This document shows positions 20,961 through 33,398 of a stretch of 64,000 nt of DNA, piece by piece. Every line of letters begins with the position of its first letter. The stretch's first letter is position 1. The position numbers were made by a program, and so were the translations under genes. The notes beneath the pieces are model-generated. The model did no database searches. It was not told the DNA's origin and was given only the letters and a program-made list of their open reading frames with translations. The DNA is from Irpex lacteus (lineage: Eukaryota > Basidiomycota > Agaricomycetes > Polyporales > Irpicaceae): contig MQVO02000025.1 in the NCBI GenBank assembly GCA_001986395.2, positions 248,001 through 312,000 of the forward strand. The letters are read 5' to 3'.

Positions 20961-22872
20961 CTACGCCGCCTCTTCGTCAGCTTCGAAGTCGGTGATGCCG
21001 AGGCCGCTAGAGAGGGGAAGGTTGATGTCGTCCTCAGCAGAAACACCAGCGTGGAGCCTACAAATATGCCATGATTAGATTAGAGTTACGAGTTGCAACA
21101 CGTCCTAGTCAAGACTTACCGAGCAAGACGACGCATATCCCTTTGTAACTTAGCAGTGGCGAGTGTTCCGCGCTTCGACGTGTATTCTTTCCAGTCTTTC
21201 AAGGTTTGGAGATAAGTGGCATAGCGCTTCGAGAATGCCTTCTCAGAAAACTCTTGCTGCTCGTGGATACCCGTCTTGAACTCGCTGATTGCACAATCAA
21301 TCTATCATGTCATCACCGGCAATAGTTATTACTTCAACGTATAACTGTGTGCGAGAATTCATGACTTACCGCGGTGACAATCAAAGCAATAGTGGGCAAG
21401 GGAATGCCACCTCCGGGAGCATCAAAATGATCACCATATACTATACCCTCGTCCTTGGCGTTGCGAAAGAATGCCTGGTTTAGGACGTCTTGAATGAGCT
21501 GGTTACGGAACATAGTCCCGGGTGCACGAGTGTCCGGATTCTGCAAGGAGAGTGAGAGTTAGTAAGAGTTCCGTGAAGCGACGTGACATAAACACGTAAA
21601 CCTTAAACACAAAAGCGCTGCGGTCGGTCAGTTTGGCATAGATTTCCCGATTCTTCTGAACTGTTGCTTCGTTGTTGTCATTGTCGAGGAAGCCGAAACT
21701 AGTTTTGGCTCGGGCACGCGCGATAGTGACAATCTCTCCACGGACTTGTGACGCACGAGCTTTGATCTGGTAAATAGAGATAGTAAGTATGCCGTTTATG
21801 AAAGCAGTAGATACAAACACCAGTGCTTACCGTCTTCAGCTCCTGATCAGTGGCAACAGTATTCTCGGTAACTCCTTTCAGCGTACAAGCGTGAGCGAAT
21901 GCAATACCAGCCATGTCCTCCGCATCCACCGCAGGGAATGCCTCCTCACAGGAGATTAGAATCCGGTACAGCTGACACGCTAGGGTAACGAGACCCTTGC
22001 GTCCTTGGTCTGCGATGTCACTGACCTTGGGCCGGGAAGACTTAGCCTTCTTCGAGCTATCTGCTGTCGGTGCCATGTCTGGGCCCTCGTCGTCGGTGTC
22101 ATCAGGCACCTCCACAATGCCACGCTTACCAAGAGCTGAATTCTCAGCTGCAGTCACCGGAACGTCCACTTGTTGAGTCCTAAGAGAAGGAGCTGCTGCG
22201 TCTCCGATGGGTGCGACTGAAATTTGGCCCGAGGTCGAAGTGGCGGTAGTAGCGGTGCCAGATGGGACGAAGCCAGATCGCCGAACGAGAGGACGGCGTG
22301 GTCTGTCTGATGCAATTGGAGTCGGGGGATGGGGGAGAGCCGGAGTGCGAGGCGCACGTCGAATAAGGTTGGGATTGCGACGAGTGACAAGGGGAATAGG
22401 ATCCTCCACTTGGATCTAATGGATTGGTGGCCTCAATCAGTAGGTGGCCTGCGTCTGAGAACCAGTCAAAGATACTACTTACATTGTTAGGCATGACCTG
22501 TGCGACTGTAGCTTCATCAAGGTCAGCCTCCGGATCTTGAGCGATCTCATCAAGTTCAGCCTGAGTGAGCATGGGCTGGACGCCGGGATTGGTATTCACG
22601 GAGGTGGGTGCCGCCATCGGAGGAGTATTTTCATCTGGCTGTGTAGGCGCAGACTCTGATGTCGTGCCAGCGCGACGTGCACGTTGTGCGTTGGAGCGTG
22701 CAATCGATTCACCTAAGAAGCACATGTTATTAAGCTGTGATGCCCAGGTATGGCAGCGATACTCACGCCAGGCTTGAATGCGGCTAGTTTCCTGGCGCTG
22801 GCGATGGCCCCGGCCTTGTGGAAGATCGTGCTGATGGTCTTGCTCAAAATCTGCTGAAGAGAGGTGTTGCAT
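20961..22872 (-). CDS. DUF6532 domain protein
   Basis: A multi-exon minus-strand gene starting MQHLSSADFEQD at 22872. The N-terminal half is low-complexity and proline/serine-rich, with an acidic patch (VPDDTDDEGPDMAP) and a basic KKAKSSRPK stretch suggesting nuclear location. The C-terminal half matches DUF6532: ASQVRGEIVTIARARA, SAFVFKNPDTRAPGTMF, LNQAFFRNAKDEGIVYGDHF, PLPTIALIVTAIDCAISEFK, then a helical tail (YLQTLKDWKEY) and the final acidic exon ending DEEAA at 20961. The donors and acceptors I checked are GT-AG. DUF6532 is an agaricomycete-expanded domain of unknown function. Its divergent position next to the Plavaka transposase suggests that it is carried by the element or shares its promoter region. 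Confidence 0.75.
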
Positions 22873-23268
22873 AGTAGAAGTAGAGACGAATGAGTGACGG
22901 TGCAGGAAGGAATGGAAAGCTTTAGTTGAGAAGGGCAAAGATGAATGAGAGTGTGAGTGAAACTGGGGACTTAGCAACGAAGAACGGCAGGAGCCCCGGC
23001 CCCCTTATATCTTCTCCTATCTTCCGAGGCGTACCGATGGCTCCACAGGCATAGCGAGACATAGTGGCCATAGCTGTTCATAGTATACATACCATATCTA
23101 GCCAAGCTGAAATGCGATGACGTTTGCTGCATGTATATCATATTCGGCCGAATTGTTCCTGAGCTCACGTCAGCACTGCACACGGAAAAACAAAAAAAAC
23201 ACCCCGGTTGCTCTTCAACGTTCAACGTTTATCGTGTTCGTCTCGCCCCTTGCCCAACGACCACGACT

Positions 23269-26200
23269 ATGCCTTATGAGAACACTTGCCGCAAGTGCCT
23301 GCGGTCTTTTCCTCTTGCGGCCTCCCTCCGACGTCACCTCGCACACTCGCTACCATGCAAACAGGCACACTACGACGCGTTTCAGAAGAGATTTTCTCAG
23401 TATAGACGTCATGAACAGCAATTCCGAGGGGAACTCACATCAGAAACACGAGAGGCTAATGCCCTGGGTGCTCAACCGGCCGGAATTATCGGCGAAGAGG
23501 CTGGCGAAGAAGGCGATGGAATGGACGTGTATGAGCCGAGGGAGTCTAGAGGGCGGGCAAGGGTAGAGGATGTGGATGATCAGCCTGAGTTGTCAGTACC
23601 TGAGGCAGCAAGAGGGGGAGAGGGATCTCACGGAGAGAGGGCCTGGGAGGAGGGAACGGAGGAGGTTGATCCTAGTCTCCTACATGTTAGACTCTTTCCC
23701 ACGCAGAATGAAGCTGGGAAGGTATACGGTGAAGATCAGACGGTGTTCGAGGTTATTCGCAATCAGCAGGAATCCGAGAAACGAGACGCGCATAGCCCTT
23801 TTGCAGATAGGGAGGAATGGGATCTCGCGAAGTGGCTGGTGAAGAACGTCGGTCACAACGCGACAGAAGAGTTTCTGCGCCTTCCCGCTGTAAGTGTTGA
23901 TTGCGATACAGATATTATTTCAGGTGGTGATAACTCAACTTTGTAAGGTCCGAAACCGAATACAGGCATCCTTCCCCAATAAAGATGAGTTGTATAAGAT
24001 TGTGGACGCGCTGCCGCAAGGTGCTGTATGGAAGTCACAACTCCTTAAGGTAACCGGAGATGTGAAGGGGCTGGACGGCGCAGAGATTGTCGAAGAGTTG
24101 GAGCTTTGGTATCGTGATCCTGTGGAGTGCATAAGAGAGTTAATTGGAAACCCGCTGTTCCGAGACAGTATGTCCTACGCACCTGAGCAGCTATTTGAGG
24201 ATCCGGGAGGGAGACGCAGGGTATGGAATCAGATGAGTTCCGGCGACTGGTGGTGGAAAGTACAGGTGCGTACCGGCAGTTCTCTTACACAGAGTTTGGT
24301 GGCCTCATATTCAACCTCTGCCCAGCTCCAACTCCCCAATGGTGCAACCTGTGCGCCCATCATTATCTCGACCGACAAGACGAAGCTCTCTCATTTCCGA
24401 GGAGACAAGAGCGCTTGGCCGATCTACCTCACCATCGGAAACATCGACAAAGAAGTCCGTCGTCAGTCCAGCTCACATGCAACGATTCTGCTGGGCTACA
24501 TACCAGTACCAAAGCTCGACTGCTGTACCGAAAAGACCAAGAAAGTCACCCGCTACAACTTATTTCACCAATCCATGCGTCTGGTCTTGAGCTCATTGGT
24601 TGATGCTGGTCGGAGTGGCGTGATGATGACCTGCGCAGACGCAAAGGTTCGCAACGTCTTCCCTATTCTTGCTGCTTATGTTGCGGATTACCCAGAGCAG
24701 TGTCTTGTGGCTTGTTGCATGGAGACCCGTTGTCCCATGTGCACAGTGGCACCAGACAAGCGGGGGGAGCACCAGGATGGTAGGGCGTACATCACTCGTA
24801 GTCCCGAAGATGTCCTTGAACTACTTCGACAAGCGTCAGTCGGGACCGTGAACTTAAGGGCGCATGGACTCCGCCCCACGTATCCCCCGTTCTGGAAGGA
24901 CTTACCTCACTCAAATATCTTCACCTGCTTCACCCCCGATCTCCTTCACCAGCTACACAAAGGCGTCTTCAAGGATCACCTGGTGGAATGGTGTAGCGCA
25001 CTGATTAGTGAGGAAGAGCTCGACGACCGCTTTCGCGCAATACCCTCTCACCGGAATCTACGTCACTTCAAGAACGGTATTTCCTCTGTATCACAATGGA
25101 CTGGTCGCGAACATAAGGAGATGCAAAAGGTATTTGCAGGCATCTTGGCGGGAGCGGTGGACTCTGAGGTGATGCGGGCAGTATCAGCTTTGTTGGACTT
25201 CATATACTTCGCGTCTTTCCACTCACATTCTTCCCACACTCTCGACTCCATGCAGAAGGCGTTAGAGGACTTCCATTCCTGTAAGGAGGTCTTCATACGG
25301 CTTTCCGCTCGACAACCGGCACACTTCAACATTCCCAAGATCCATTCATTGCAGCACTACCGCCACATGATCGAAAGCTTCGGTGCTGCAGACGGCTATA
25401 GCACGGAAGCTCCTGAACGCCTTCACATCGACTACGCCAAAGAGGCTTACCGTGCGAGCAACAAACGGGACTACGTGCCTCAAATGGTCAACTGGTTACG
25501 TCGTCAGGAAGCGGTGCATCTTTTCGACGCATACCTTGCATGGAGATCTGGAGAGTCTGGCGCGCCTCGTCTTCCTGTACAGTCTGGCCGTGTCATTCTC
25601 CAAACCTCCCCTTCCCAGCTGCCACCCAGAGCAACTTCGCGCATTGCCAACCGGCCACCGCAAGAACTACAGCACGTCGTTGGAAGTCAGATCATTCAAG
25701 GCCACGGTGCGACTCAATTTCTTCCAGCACTCACGAGATATCTCCGGGAGAATCACTGCGCAATCACTCCCCAGGCCTTCGACACCTTCGACCTATACAA
25801 GCAAGTGGTTGTGGACTTGCCGGCTATTCCAGAAACCGGCCAGTCTCATTGTAACGACGTCATTCGAGCGACACCACCTGTAGCACAGCAAGGCCGTGTT
25901 TCGGCAGAACCAGGCGAGTTCGACTTTGCTCTCGTCAGGACCACGGAGCAGAACGCACGAACTAGTGGCTCTGCATTGCAAGGTGAGCGTACAGCAACAA
26001 CATGAATTGAGAAATAATGCTCACCGTCAAGTCCAGGACTCAGAACTGCCCAAGTGCGGGTGTTATTTGAGCTTCCGGGATACTTCCACTTACATGTCAC
26101 GGAACCGCTCGCATATATCGAGTGGCTCACGCCTTTTCATAGTGTCCATGCCGACAGCGGCTTCTATACACTCTCGCGGTCCAGTAGGATGCATCTACCA

Positions 26201-26389
26201 CACGCCGAGATCGTCCCTGTGAGTCGTCTTGCAAGGTCGTGCCATCTGATTCCCCAGTTCGGTCGCGTCAAGGATCCGAGATGGACTTCAGAGAACGTGC
26301 GGGATCTCTGCGCAACTTTCTACTTCAATCACTATCTCGACTATCACTTGTTCGCTATGGTCAAAGCAGGGAAACGATATTGTATATGA
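23269..26389 (+). CDS. Plavaka transposase
   Basis: Four exons (23269-23889, 23948-24265, 24326-25982, 26037-26389) join in frame to 982 aa. Residues 6-35 form a zinc-finger-like start (CRKC, then HLAH, then C). A variable acidic region follows. The catalytic Plavaka core reads IIISTDKTKLSHFRGDKSAW, PIYLTIGNIDKEVRR, ILLGYIPVPKLD, FPILAAYVADYPEQCL, METRCPMCTVAP, CFTPDLLHQLHKGVFKDHLV and EAPERLHIDYAKEAYRASN. The last exon supplies the usual C-terminal part (EPLAYIEWLTPF, CHLIPQFG). The enzyme cuts and rejoins the element's ends. The frame is free of stops, so the copy may be active or recently so. Length and motif order fit full-length Plavaka proteins. Confidence 0.88.
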
Positions 26390-27272
26390 GTCAGTAAGTA
26401 AACTATTCCGAGTGGACTTATACGCACTGATGCCATTGCAGAACTTGAATTACTTGCACGCTCAGTAGCCTGCTCTGACATGTAACCATCGACCACTCCA
26501 GCCGTGCGCCGGTATCCTCAAGACGCGCCAGCAAGAGTGGTCTACGGGTCTGCGTCATGTGCAAGACTGAGTTTGTTGTATAATAAAGACGCGACGTGTC
26601 GCGTCCAGCCTGAGCGCAACACCATCACGCGTGAGTTTCGTGTTTGATCTCCGACCTACGTATCATGTTAACACCTCGATAGAAACGCTGCCGCAACTTC
26701 AACTAAACCTCAGACGGGTCACCCGAAACTGCCGGTGTATAGACCAAGTAGTATTGCGCTGTTGCATAGGTCTCTGTAGTAGTAGATAATACATTCAAAT
26801 AACCAAAACGGCCCATAGTCATGGGTGATATCGTATACTATGGAGGGCGTGATAAATTGGGTATACTATCTTCTGCTATACCGACCATCATAACGCGTGT
26901 AGCACGGCCAGCGCTACATAGCGCAGACGGGTTTCCTGATGAAGGTCGTAAAGTGAAGTCGTACAAGTGTGAGTTGGCTGATTTTGTGGCCTTACTGACC
27001 TGTGAGAGCTGTTTATATGCTCGAACGAGGGTTGCACGAGTTCATCGAAGAGCATGTTTAGAAATTGCTGGAAATTGCCTGCGCACTGAATGATGTTGAA
27101 TCGCCGTCATGACAGAAACGTCGAGAACTTTGGCGTCTATTTCTGTTTGCGCGTACATACAGTGACAAACAGTCGCCGTGATCACTCTAGAAACTTCTTC
27201 ACTCAGCTTGCATTCAGCAACGAGAGGACATATAGCCGCCTTGCGCTCTACATCTCTAATGGAAACCCTGGC
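26390..27272. other. Right flank of the transposon, no gene seen
   Basis: Nothing recognisable as a gene. It probably contains the right terminus of the Plavaka element. A near-perfect 18-nt palindrome lies at 26588-26605. CCCATAGTCATGGG near 26815 is a second small inverted repeat. Confidence 0.45.
26588..26605. repeat. 18-nt palindrome downstream of the transposase
   Basis: GACGCGAC and GTCGCGTC are exact reverse complements separated by GT. It may be a subterminal protein-binding site of the transposon or a hairpin in the transposase 3' leader, but that is inference. Confidence 0.5.
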
Positions 27273-28698
27273 TCAAAGAGGTGGGGTGTCGATCATGATG
27301 GTGTTCATCCCAGCAGCAGAGTATCGCGTGTCGAAAGTCCTGTGCGCCTCTTCCGCAAGTTTTCTGACCTCTTCAAGGTCTTCCCTTGATAGCTTCACAT
27401 TGAGTGCGCTAAGGTTCTCGTGAAGATACTAGATTCAAGTCAGCAAAAATTGGAGAAGCACACATAGAGCAATCCGCAGCCCACCTTGGTTGATCGTGTG
27501 CCCGGGATGGGAATAATATCCTCGCCTTGCTCAAGCAGCCATGCGAGGGCCACTTGGCCAGGGGTAGCGTTGTACTTCGCTGCAATAGCGTTGACCGCCT
27601 CGGCGATCTTGAGAACCTTGGGGAAGTTCTCGTGCGAAAAGCGAGGGATGCTCTTGCGAAAGTCACCCTCCTCAAAGTCGTCCGGAGATTTCTAAATATG
27701 GGTTATACATTGTGTCCGTCAGTATATAAACCGTTACGTACGAATCGACCTGTTAGCATTCCTCTTCCGAGAGGACTGTACGCAACAACTGCGATCCCGA
27801 GCTCCCGCGCGGTCCTCAGAACATCTATTTCTGGCTGCTCGACATCAAGCGCAAAGAGAGAGTATTCAACTTGAATAGCAGTAATGGGATGTACTGCGTG
27901 AGCACGACGAATAGTGGATGCTGTGCATTCGGAGAGACCGAGGTATCTGATTTTCCCTGCCCTACATCACAATAGATACTGTGAGCCGCAAAGTGGTACT
28001 GGTTTAATCGTAGAGCGTACTTGACGAACTCTGCCATTGCGGCAACTGATTTCTCAATAGGTACTTGTGGATCAGGGCTTAAAGATATTTATGAGAATAC
28101 ATCTTTACATGATAAGAGCATCAGAACTTACCGATGAAGATAGTAAAGGTCAATTTGATCGACTGTGAATTGGGTTAGGCATTATACACATCAGCTATTA
28201 GAAAGGTCAAGACACACCTCCAAAGCGCTTCAGCGACCTCTCTGCATTCTCTCTGATGTACTCTGGTGTGCCGTTATTGGGACGACTTGGTTCGCGCGTG
28301 ATCCCAACTTTGGTGGAGAGGAAAATCTCATTTCTCTTGCCGGTCCTCTTGAACCTATGTGCAATTGCGCATTAGTGAATTACGGGAACTTCTAAATGCC
28401 AGGTAATAGTACATACCACTTGCCGATCAAGTCTTCGCTGTCGCCATATACGTTGGCGCTGTCCCACATAGTGCATCCTGAGGCATAGAGATCGTCAAGA
28501 AACTGGAGATAAAGGACGGATCGGAGCATTAGCATCCACAAAGGTTCATGATCGATGATCAACGTAGAGACCGACCTTGAGACGTTCTTCATCTGAAGCA
28601 GTAGATCCATAATAGGCGGAGAGGCCCATAGCGCCCCAGCCGATGGCAGTGACATTATCAGTGCCGATCTTACGCGTAGGCAGTTTTGTGGTCGACAT
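27273..28698 (-). CDS. Aldo-keto reductase, copy 1
   Basis: A multi-exon NADPH-dependent aldo-keto reductase of the YakC/AKR13-like group. The start [20 protein letters not shown] is followed by a (beta/alpha)8 barrel carrying the catalytic tetrad: Asp and Tyr in [14 protein letters not shown], Lys in [12 protein letters not shown], and His in [33 protein letters not shown] and [19 protein letters not shown] are family signatures. The phosphate-binding end reads [16 protein letters not shown], and the protein closes TIMIDTPPL at 27273. Short GT-AG introns separate the exons; I count about seven. It lies directly downstream of a near-identical copy in the same orientation. The substrate is unknown; such enzymes reduce aldehydes or ketones in the cytosol. 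Confidence 0.9.
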
Positions 28699-29862
28699 CG
28701 TATTGCGACTGAGACGGAGTAATGTCTTTGTGAGAGAAGTTTTCTCAGCTGAGAGCCTTACGAGCGAGTATATATACTGTCTATTCCCCGACACGGAAAA
28801 TACGTACGACTGCGTCATCGACACAGATCGGCATGATTGTTGATAGGCTATAGGCGGGTGCGAATAAACCCATCATGAGACCGATTCGATGTACACCGAA
28901 GTTCAGCCCAAGTTCCCATATCCACGCCGGAACAGAGACGGAAGCAAGTAAGGTGCTGGTGAGAATCGTTGTGATTCGAATGTGTGGGAGATTTTGACGC
29001 ATCCGCGATAATCTTCTTTACAAGGGCCCGAGTTTAACTCTCAAATCTCAAGCGCCAGATACTTGGTGGGTCTGAGAGAAGTGTTAACATCGATAATAAA
29101 CGTGGTGCTGACTCCCAATTCCGAGTGCACGATACCGAGTTGGCTGAGACCGGGGAATACCAGAAGGATGATACGTGAGTGAGGGGTACGTAGATTACCG
29201 ATGGTGACGATGCCAGGGTCTGAGGGTCGCTGAGTGCAGAGCTGTAATGAGAACGTAAAGACTCACATGCTTAGGTTACTCTCTGGACCGTACGATCTAC
29301 TATACACATTGCCAACATACACAACCTTAAACTTAATCTCGTCCACCATTTGCACCAAGCATACGAGCTGAGACGCGGAGAACGAAAGGATGATGGAGGT
29401 ACGTGGAGGATATAAAGAAAGAAGGTTAGGCGCCGTACAAGCTGAAATTATTGCCTGGCCGGGAAATTTTGTCGACATCACGCCACAGCTAAAAGCTTGG
29501 CAACTTACGTTAAAACATCACTAAGATTGCCACTATGAAAGGTACCATCGTCCGGCTTACCGATCCCACGGTATACATTCAAGTATTACAGCAGCTTGTA
29601 TCGTACAGCTCCAAGGCTACTGAAAGTATTCCAGAATACTTTACCTACACTTAACCAATCCGATAACTTCCTACGAAGTCGTACTTCAAGGCAAAGTAAC
29701 AATCATCAAATTCTCCCAATTTTTCTTGATTAGACGATTGTAGTGAACATATGCGCCATCGAATGATGACAACTTGAACAATTGTGGCATTGGAAAATTC
29801 TAACTCGTACAGATGCAGTGCTGTTGCACGACTAGTAGGATCTGACAGCTCTAACTATTACA
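28699..29862. other. Intergenic between the two aldo-keto reductases
   Basis: Holds the promoter of copy 1 next to its start. The segment at about 28845-28895 (GATAGGCT, then ATCATGAGACCGAT) resembles the region upstream of copy 2 at about 31465-31515. No further gene seen. Confidence 0.5.
28769..28776 (-). promoter_or_regulatory. TATA box of aldo-keto reductase copy 1
   Basis: TATATATA lies 71 bp upstream of the start codon. Copy 2 has the same element at nearly the same distance. Confidence 0.55.
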
Positions 29863-31304
29863 TTAGAGAGGAGGGGTATCAATCATGATGGTGGTCATGC
29901 TATCCGTAGGATAGCGCGTGTCGAAGGTCTTATGTGCGTCCTCCGCGAGCCTTCTCACCTCGTCAACGTCTTCTCGAGAAAGCTTCACCTTCAACGCGCC
30001 AAGGTTCTCATGCAGATACTAAAGTATACAAGATTTCAAGGGTAATATCAATGTCCATAACGACGCGTTACTCATTAGCGACGTACCCTGGTAGTGCGCG
30101 TGCCTGGAATGGGAATAATGTCCTCGCCTTGCTCAAGCAGCCATGCAAGAGCCACCTGGCCGGGAGTAGCGTTATACTTCGCAGCTATGGCGTTAACAGC
30201 GTCTGTGATCTTGAGAACCTTTGGAAAATTCTCATGAGAGAAACGCGGGATGCCCCTGCGGAAATCGTCTTGCTCAAAATCGTCAGGAGATTTCTATATC
30301 TTAGTCAGCAAAAATAGGCTTGAGCAGCACAGTGCGGGTGCTTAATACATACGAATCGTCCTGTCAGCATGCCACGCCCGAGGGGACTATAGGCAATGGT
30401 CGTAATACCGAGCTCCCGGGCGGTCCTGAGAACATCAATTCCTGGTTGCTCAATGTCTAGGGCATAGAGACAATATTCGACTTGAACCGCAGTGATGGGG
30501 AACACTTGATGAGCACGGCGGATGGTGGAGGCCGTACATTCAGAAAGTCCAATGTAACGGACTTTCCCTGCCCTGAATCACACATGCAATGTAAGTTGTG
30601 GCAGAAGATAACGCTTTAGGATAATATCTCACTTGACAAGCTCTGCCATAGCTGCGACCGATATCTCGATAGGTACTTGCGGATCAGGACTGAAAAGACA
30701 GGTCTTGATGTAAGAATACGGTGGTGCAGAGCAAGACAGTATGGGAAACGTACCGGTGAAGGTAGTAGAGGTCGATCTGGTTGACTGCATACAAGGTCAG
30801 CATTCGTGGATACCAGCTACATATCTCCATGCATACCTCCCAGACGTTTCAAAGATCTTTCAAAATTCTCTTTGATATATTCCGGAGTTCCATTATTGGG
30901 GCGGGCGGGATCGTTAGTTATTCCGACTTTAGTGGAAAGGAAAATCTCGTTCCTCTTGCCCGTCTTCTGGAACCTGCGTCCATAGTAGTTAAAGTCAGAC
31001 TACTTATATAGCACAGAGCTGGAAGATATGGCATACCATTTGCCCAGCAGGTCTTCACTGTCGCCGTAGATATTGGCACTGTCCCACATAGTGCACCCTG
31101 TAGCATACAGATCGTCAAGAAACTATAGAGGTAGCATATTCGCATCAGCGTCGAGTTGAAAATTAGGACTGAAGTTAAAACCTTGAGACGCTCCTCATCT
31201 GAAGCAGTGGACCCATACCAGGCCGACAGGCCCATCGCACCCCATCCGATGGCAGTAACATCGTCGTTACCGATCTTGCGAGTAGGGAGCTTTGGAATAG
31301 GCAT
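29863..31304 (-). CDS. Aldo-keto reductase, copy 2
   Basis: A tandem paralogue of the downstream gene with the same exon pattern. It starts [20 protein letters not shown]. The tetrad is present: [18 protein letters not shown] (Asp, Tyr), [12 protein letters not shown] (Lys), DLYYLHRPDPQVP (His). Other signatures are [38 protein letters not shown] and [16 protein letters not shown], and the C-terminus TIMIDTPPL is identical to that of copy 1. An upstream in-frame ATG would add 11 residues (MHTVQQVGYHT), but the inner start matches copy 1. Differences are scattered, conservative and frame-preserving, which suggests both copies are functional. Confidence 0.9.
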
Positions 31305-32715
31305 CGTGTGGTAACCGACTTGCTGCACTGTATGCAAAGGTAGTTGTGGGTTTTCTGTAAGGTGCTGGCCTACAGGCTGGTATATATACCTTATATTTCC
31401 CGCTCCACGGGGAACTCACTCGTGTCTTTCAGAGACATACCGGAGAATATCTTGCCTTCGAGAATGTTGATAGGCTGTGGTTGAGTGAAAAATACTATCA
31501 TGAGGCCGATCGGATTTTCGTTCAATGCAATTGGCGACTCACAAGCTGAGAAAAAATGCACTGTTTGAGCATAGATCAAACGCGTGCATGGCAGTATGCG
31601 TCGCCTTGGAAGCCTCGGGTGAGCAAAGAGGACCCTCGGTTGAGTATGAAGCATCAGTAATCATGGCGCTTTGAGTCTATCTTTCTCGAGTGTTATGCTA
31701 TCTCCTCGCCGAATACTGATGAGCGGTTCGTATTAAGCTGCCAAGGATAAAAGCACCGCAGAGTTGTTTATTAGAATGCGCGATACAATGTAGAGCTACT
31801 ACGTACTCAGGAGAAAGTTAAGGTCCTCGACATCACGCTCAAGGATTTTCTGGGTCGTTGTCATCTACTCCCATTCTCATTGCGATGCAGAGAGACGCTT
31901 ATGAATATTGATACTTAAATGGTTAAGAGCGCACATATGATACTGCATGTCAGTAGCTGCAAGCAGATGGCACGGTTGTTGGGTTACGTACTTTATAAGT
32001 ATATCAGTAGCATCTGGGCGGCGTGGCCTGGCTTTCGTTGCCCGACGCTCCTACTTGGAAGACAAAACTGCTCCAACTTTGGAAGAAAAGTCTCATGCTC
32101 CGCAGCGAAATGATCAGCTCAGCTTTCAGACGTTCCGAGAATGACTCGGTGCGCGGAAGCGAGAAATTGAGATGACGCGTTCTGGCAGGAAGCGAGAAGG
32201 TCTAATCAGCACCGCTCGATAAGCATTGTTTCTCGACTGATAGCTTACCAGACGACCCTATAAAACATTTCCTCAACCTGCACACTGCTTAGCGATAAAG
32301 GAGCCTCTGTTATCAAAAGTTTGGCACAAGGCAGAAAGTAGTTCAAGTTGATAAGTCGGTGAATGCAACACGCTGATGTGGGGATACGGAGCGCCCAGGA
32401 GCAGGTGCCAGGCTACGTAAACCTGCCGTTTCAAGTAATCACACGACATTCACCGCCAGCGCATTGATCGAAGATTGATCGCTGAGATCCGGCTGGCGCC
32501 TAGGCAATGTGCGGTAACAGAGATTGTACGGAGGTATCTCATTCAAAAGTACTCGATGAAATAAATCAAAGTCTATTCGCTAATGGTAGTTACGAAGTTT
32601 AGATAAGTAATAGGGGCAACAAGGTGAGAGTCTATAATCGTGTTGCATTCAAGCCAACCATAAGAAATGAATCGTCTTGCGTGAACTGGAGAAGAACTAT
32701 GATGCATGGTCACAT
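31305..32715. other. Intergenic, promoter of copy 2 and unassigned DNA
   Basis: The part near 31305-31520 is the promoter of the second aldo-keto reductase. A short minus-strand frame at 31864 (MTTTQKILERDVEDLNFLL) runs into a stop and is not convincing. No other gene seen. Confidence 0.45.
31381..31388 (-). promoter_or_regulatory. TATA box of aldo-keto reductase copy 2
   Basis: TATATATA lies 77 bp upstream of the start codon, mirroring copy 1. Confidence 0.55.
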
Positions 32716-33398
32716 TCAAGGTAACAAGCAAAGAACCGGTTGCCAGCTTCCGGGAGAAACATGGCGAAGTTCCAAGAGTAAAAGTCGCTCGAAGGGGATC
32801 CTTGACACCCACCAGTCCGGACTTTGCTCCGTGGATGGCACGGCGCTCTGAGCCTTCAAGCGAACTAAGTGAGCATTATTTTAAATCCTTACTATATAAG
32901 AGCACACCTCGTAGAATTCCTGCACTTTCCGCGCAATCAGGGACGCCAATTGAGCTCTTGTTATAGGTCGCCTGTCACCCGTATGGCTGTAAACGGATGG
33001 CCATTTACCCCATGGGCCGTACCCAGGCCACTGTGATTTGTAAGATGAATTTCATTATTTAAGTCAATAAACGGGCATCGTCATACCAAAATGCGCAGGG
33101 CTATCTTCGTTCCGCCAGTGTTAAGCACTAATTCTTGTCGAGCATCATGCAAGCCGGAGAACCGTGATGCGATGGCGTCTGTAAGCCGTATGCCAGGCTG
33201 GCCATGATCGACGAATTGCACAGGTGCGGATGGCTGAAAGACAGCATCAGTACGATATACTTGCTGTGGGACTACGATTCCCGGGGGGCTAATAGCCCCG
33301 GCATAATCCATGAAAGTGTGGTATTTTGACTGCATAAAGCGAATGTGAGCTCGAGTTATGACTCACACATTCATAGCTATACTTGCCTCAATCGACAT
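32716..33398 (-). CDS. Small 'WPGY' family protein, copy 1
   Basis: Four exons on the minus strand (33398-33387, 33329-33087, 33030-32908, 32847-32716), all joined in phase 0, give 169 aa. The start is MSIE. Conserved blocks are KYHTFMDY, IVVPQQVYRTD, QPGIRLTDAIA, LRILWPGYGPW, ITRAQLASLIARKVQEFYE and LLLLELRHVSPGSWQPVL. The first intron seems to have a GC donor (GCAAGT). The last exon is 132 nt, the same as in the second copy at 46.4-47.1 kb, which supports the chosen acceptor. I recognise this as resembling conserved hypothetical proteins widespread in Agaricomycetes, with no assigned function. There is no signal peptide or membrane segment, so it is probably cytosolic or nuclear. Confidence 0.72.

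Larger units (their letters stand above)
20961..26389. mobile_element. Plavaka-type DNA transposon (CACTA superfamily), coding core
   Basis: The minimum extent is given by two divergent genes: a DUF6532 gene on the minus strand and the Plavaka transposase on the plus strand, sharing a 396-bp intergenic region. Neither terminal inverted repeats nor the expected short target duplication could be located, so the true ends are unknown and may lie up to a few hundred bp outside. The transposase frame is intact after removal of three introns, so the element may be recent. Whether the DUF6532 gene is part of the element is inference from adjacency. Confidence 0.6.

Noticed and set aside
20500..26830. 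CACTA-like terminal inverted repeats for the Plavaka element
   Set aside because: CACTA occurs near 20630, but no matching TAGTG-ended inverted partner was found on the right; ends left open.
31790..31864. Minus-strand start MTTTQKILERDVEDLNFLL as a small gene
   Set aside because: Splicing at the nearest donor leads to a stop within two codons, and no further exon fits.
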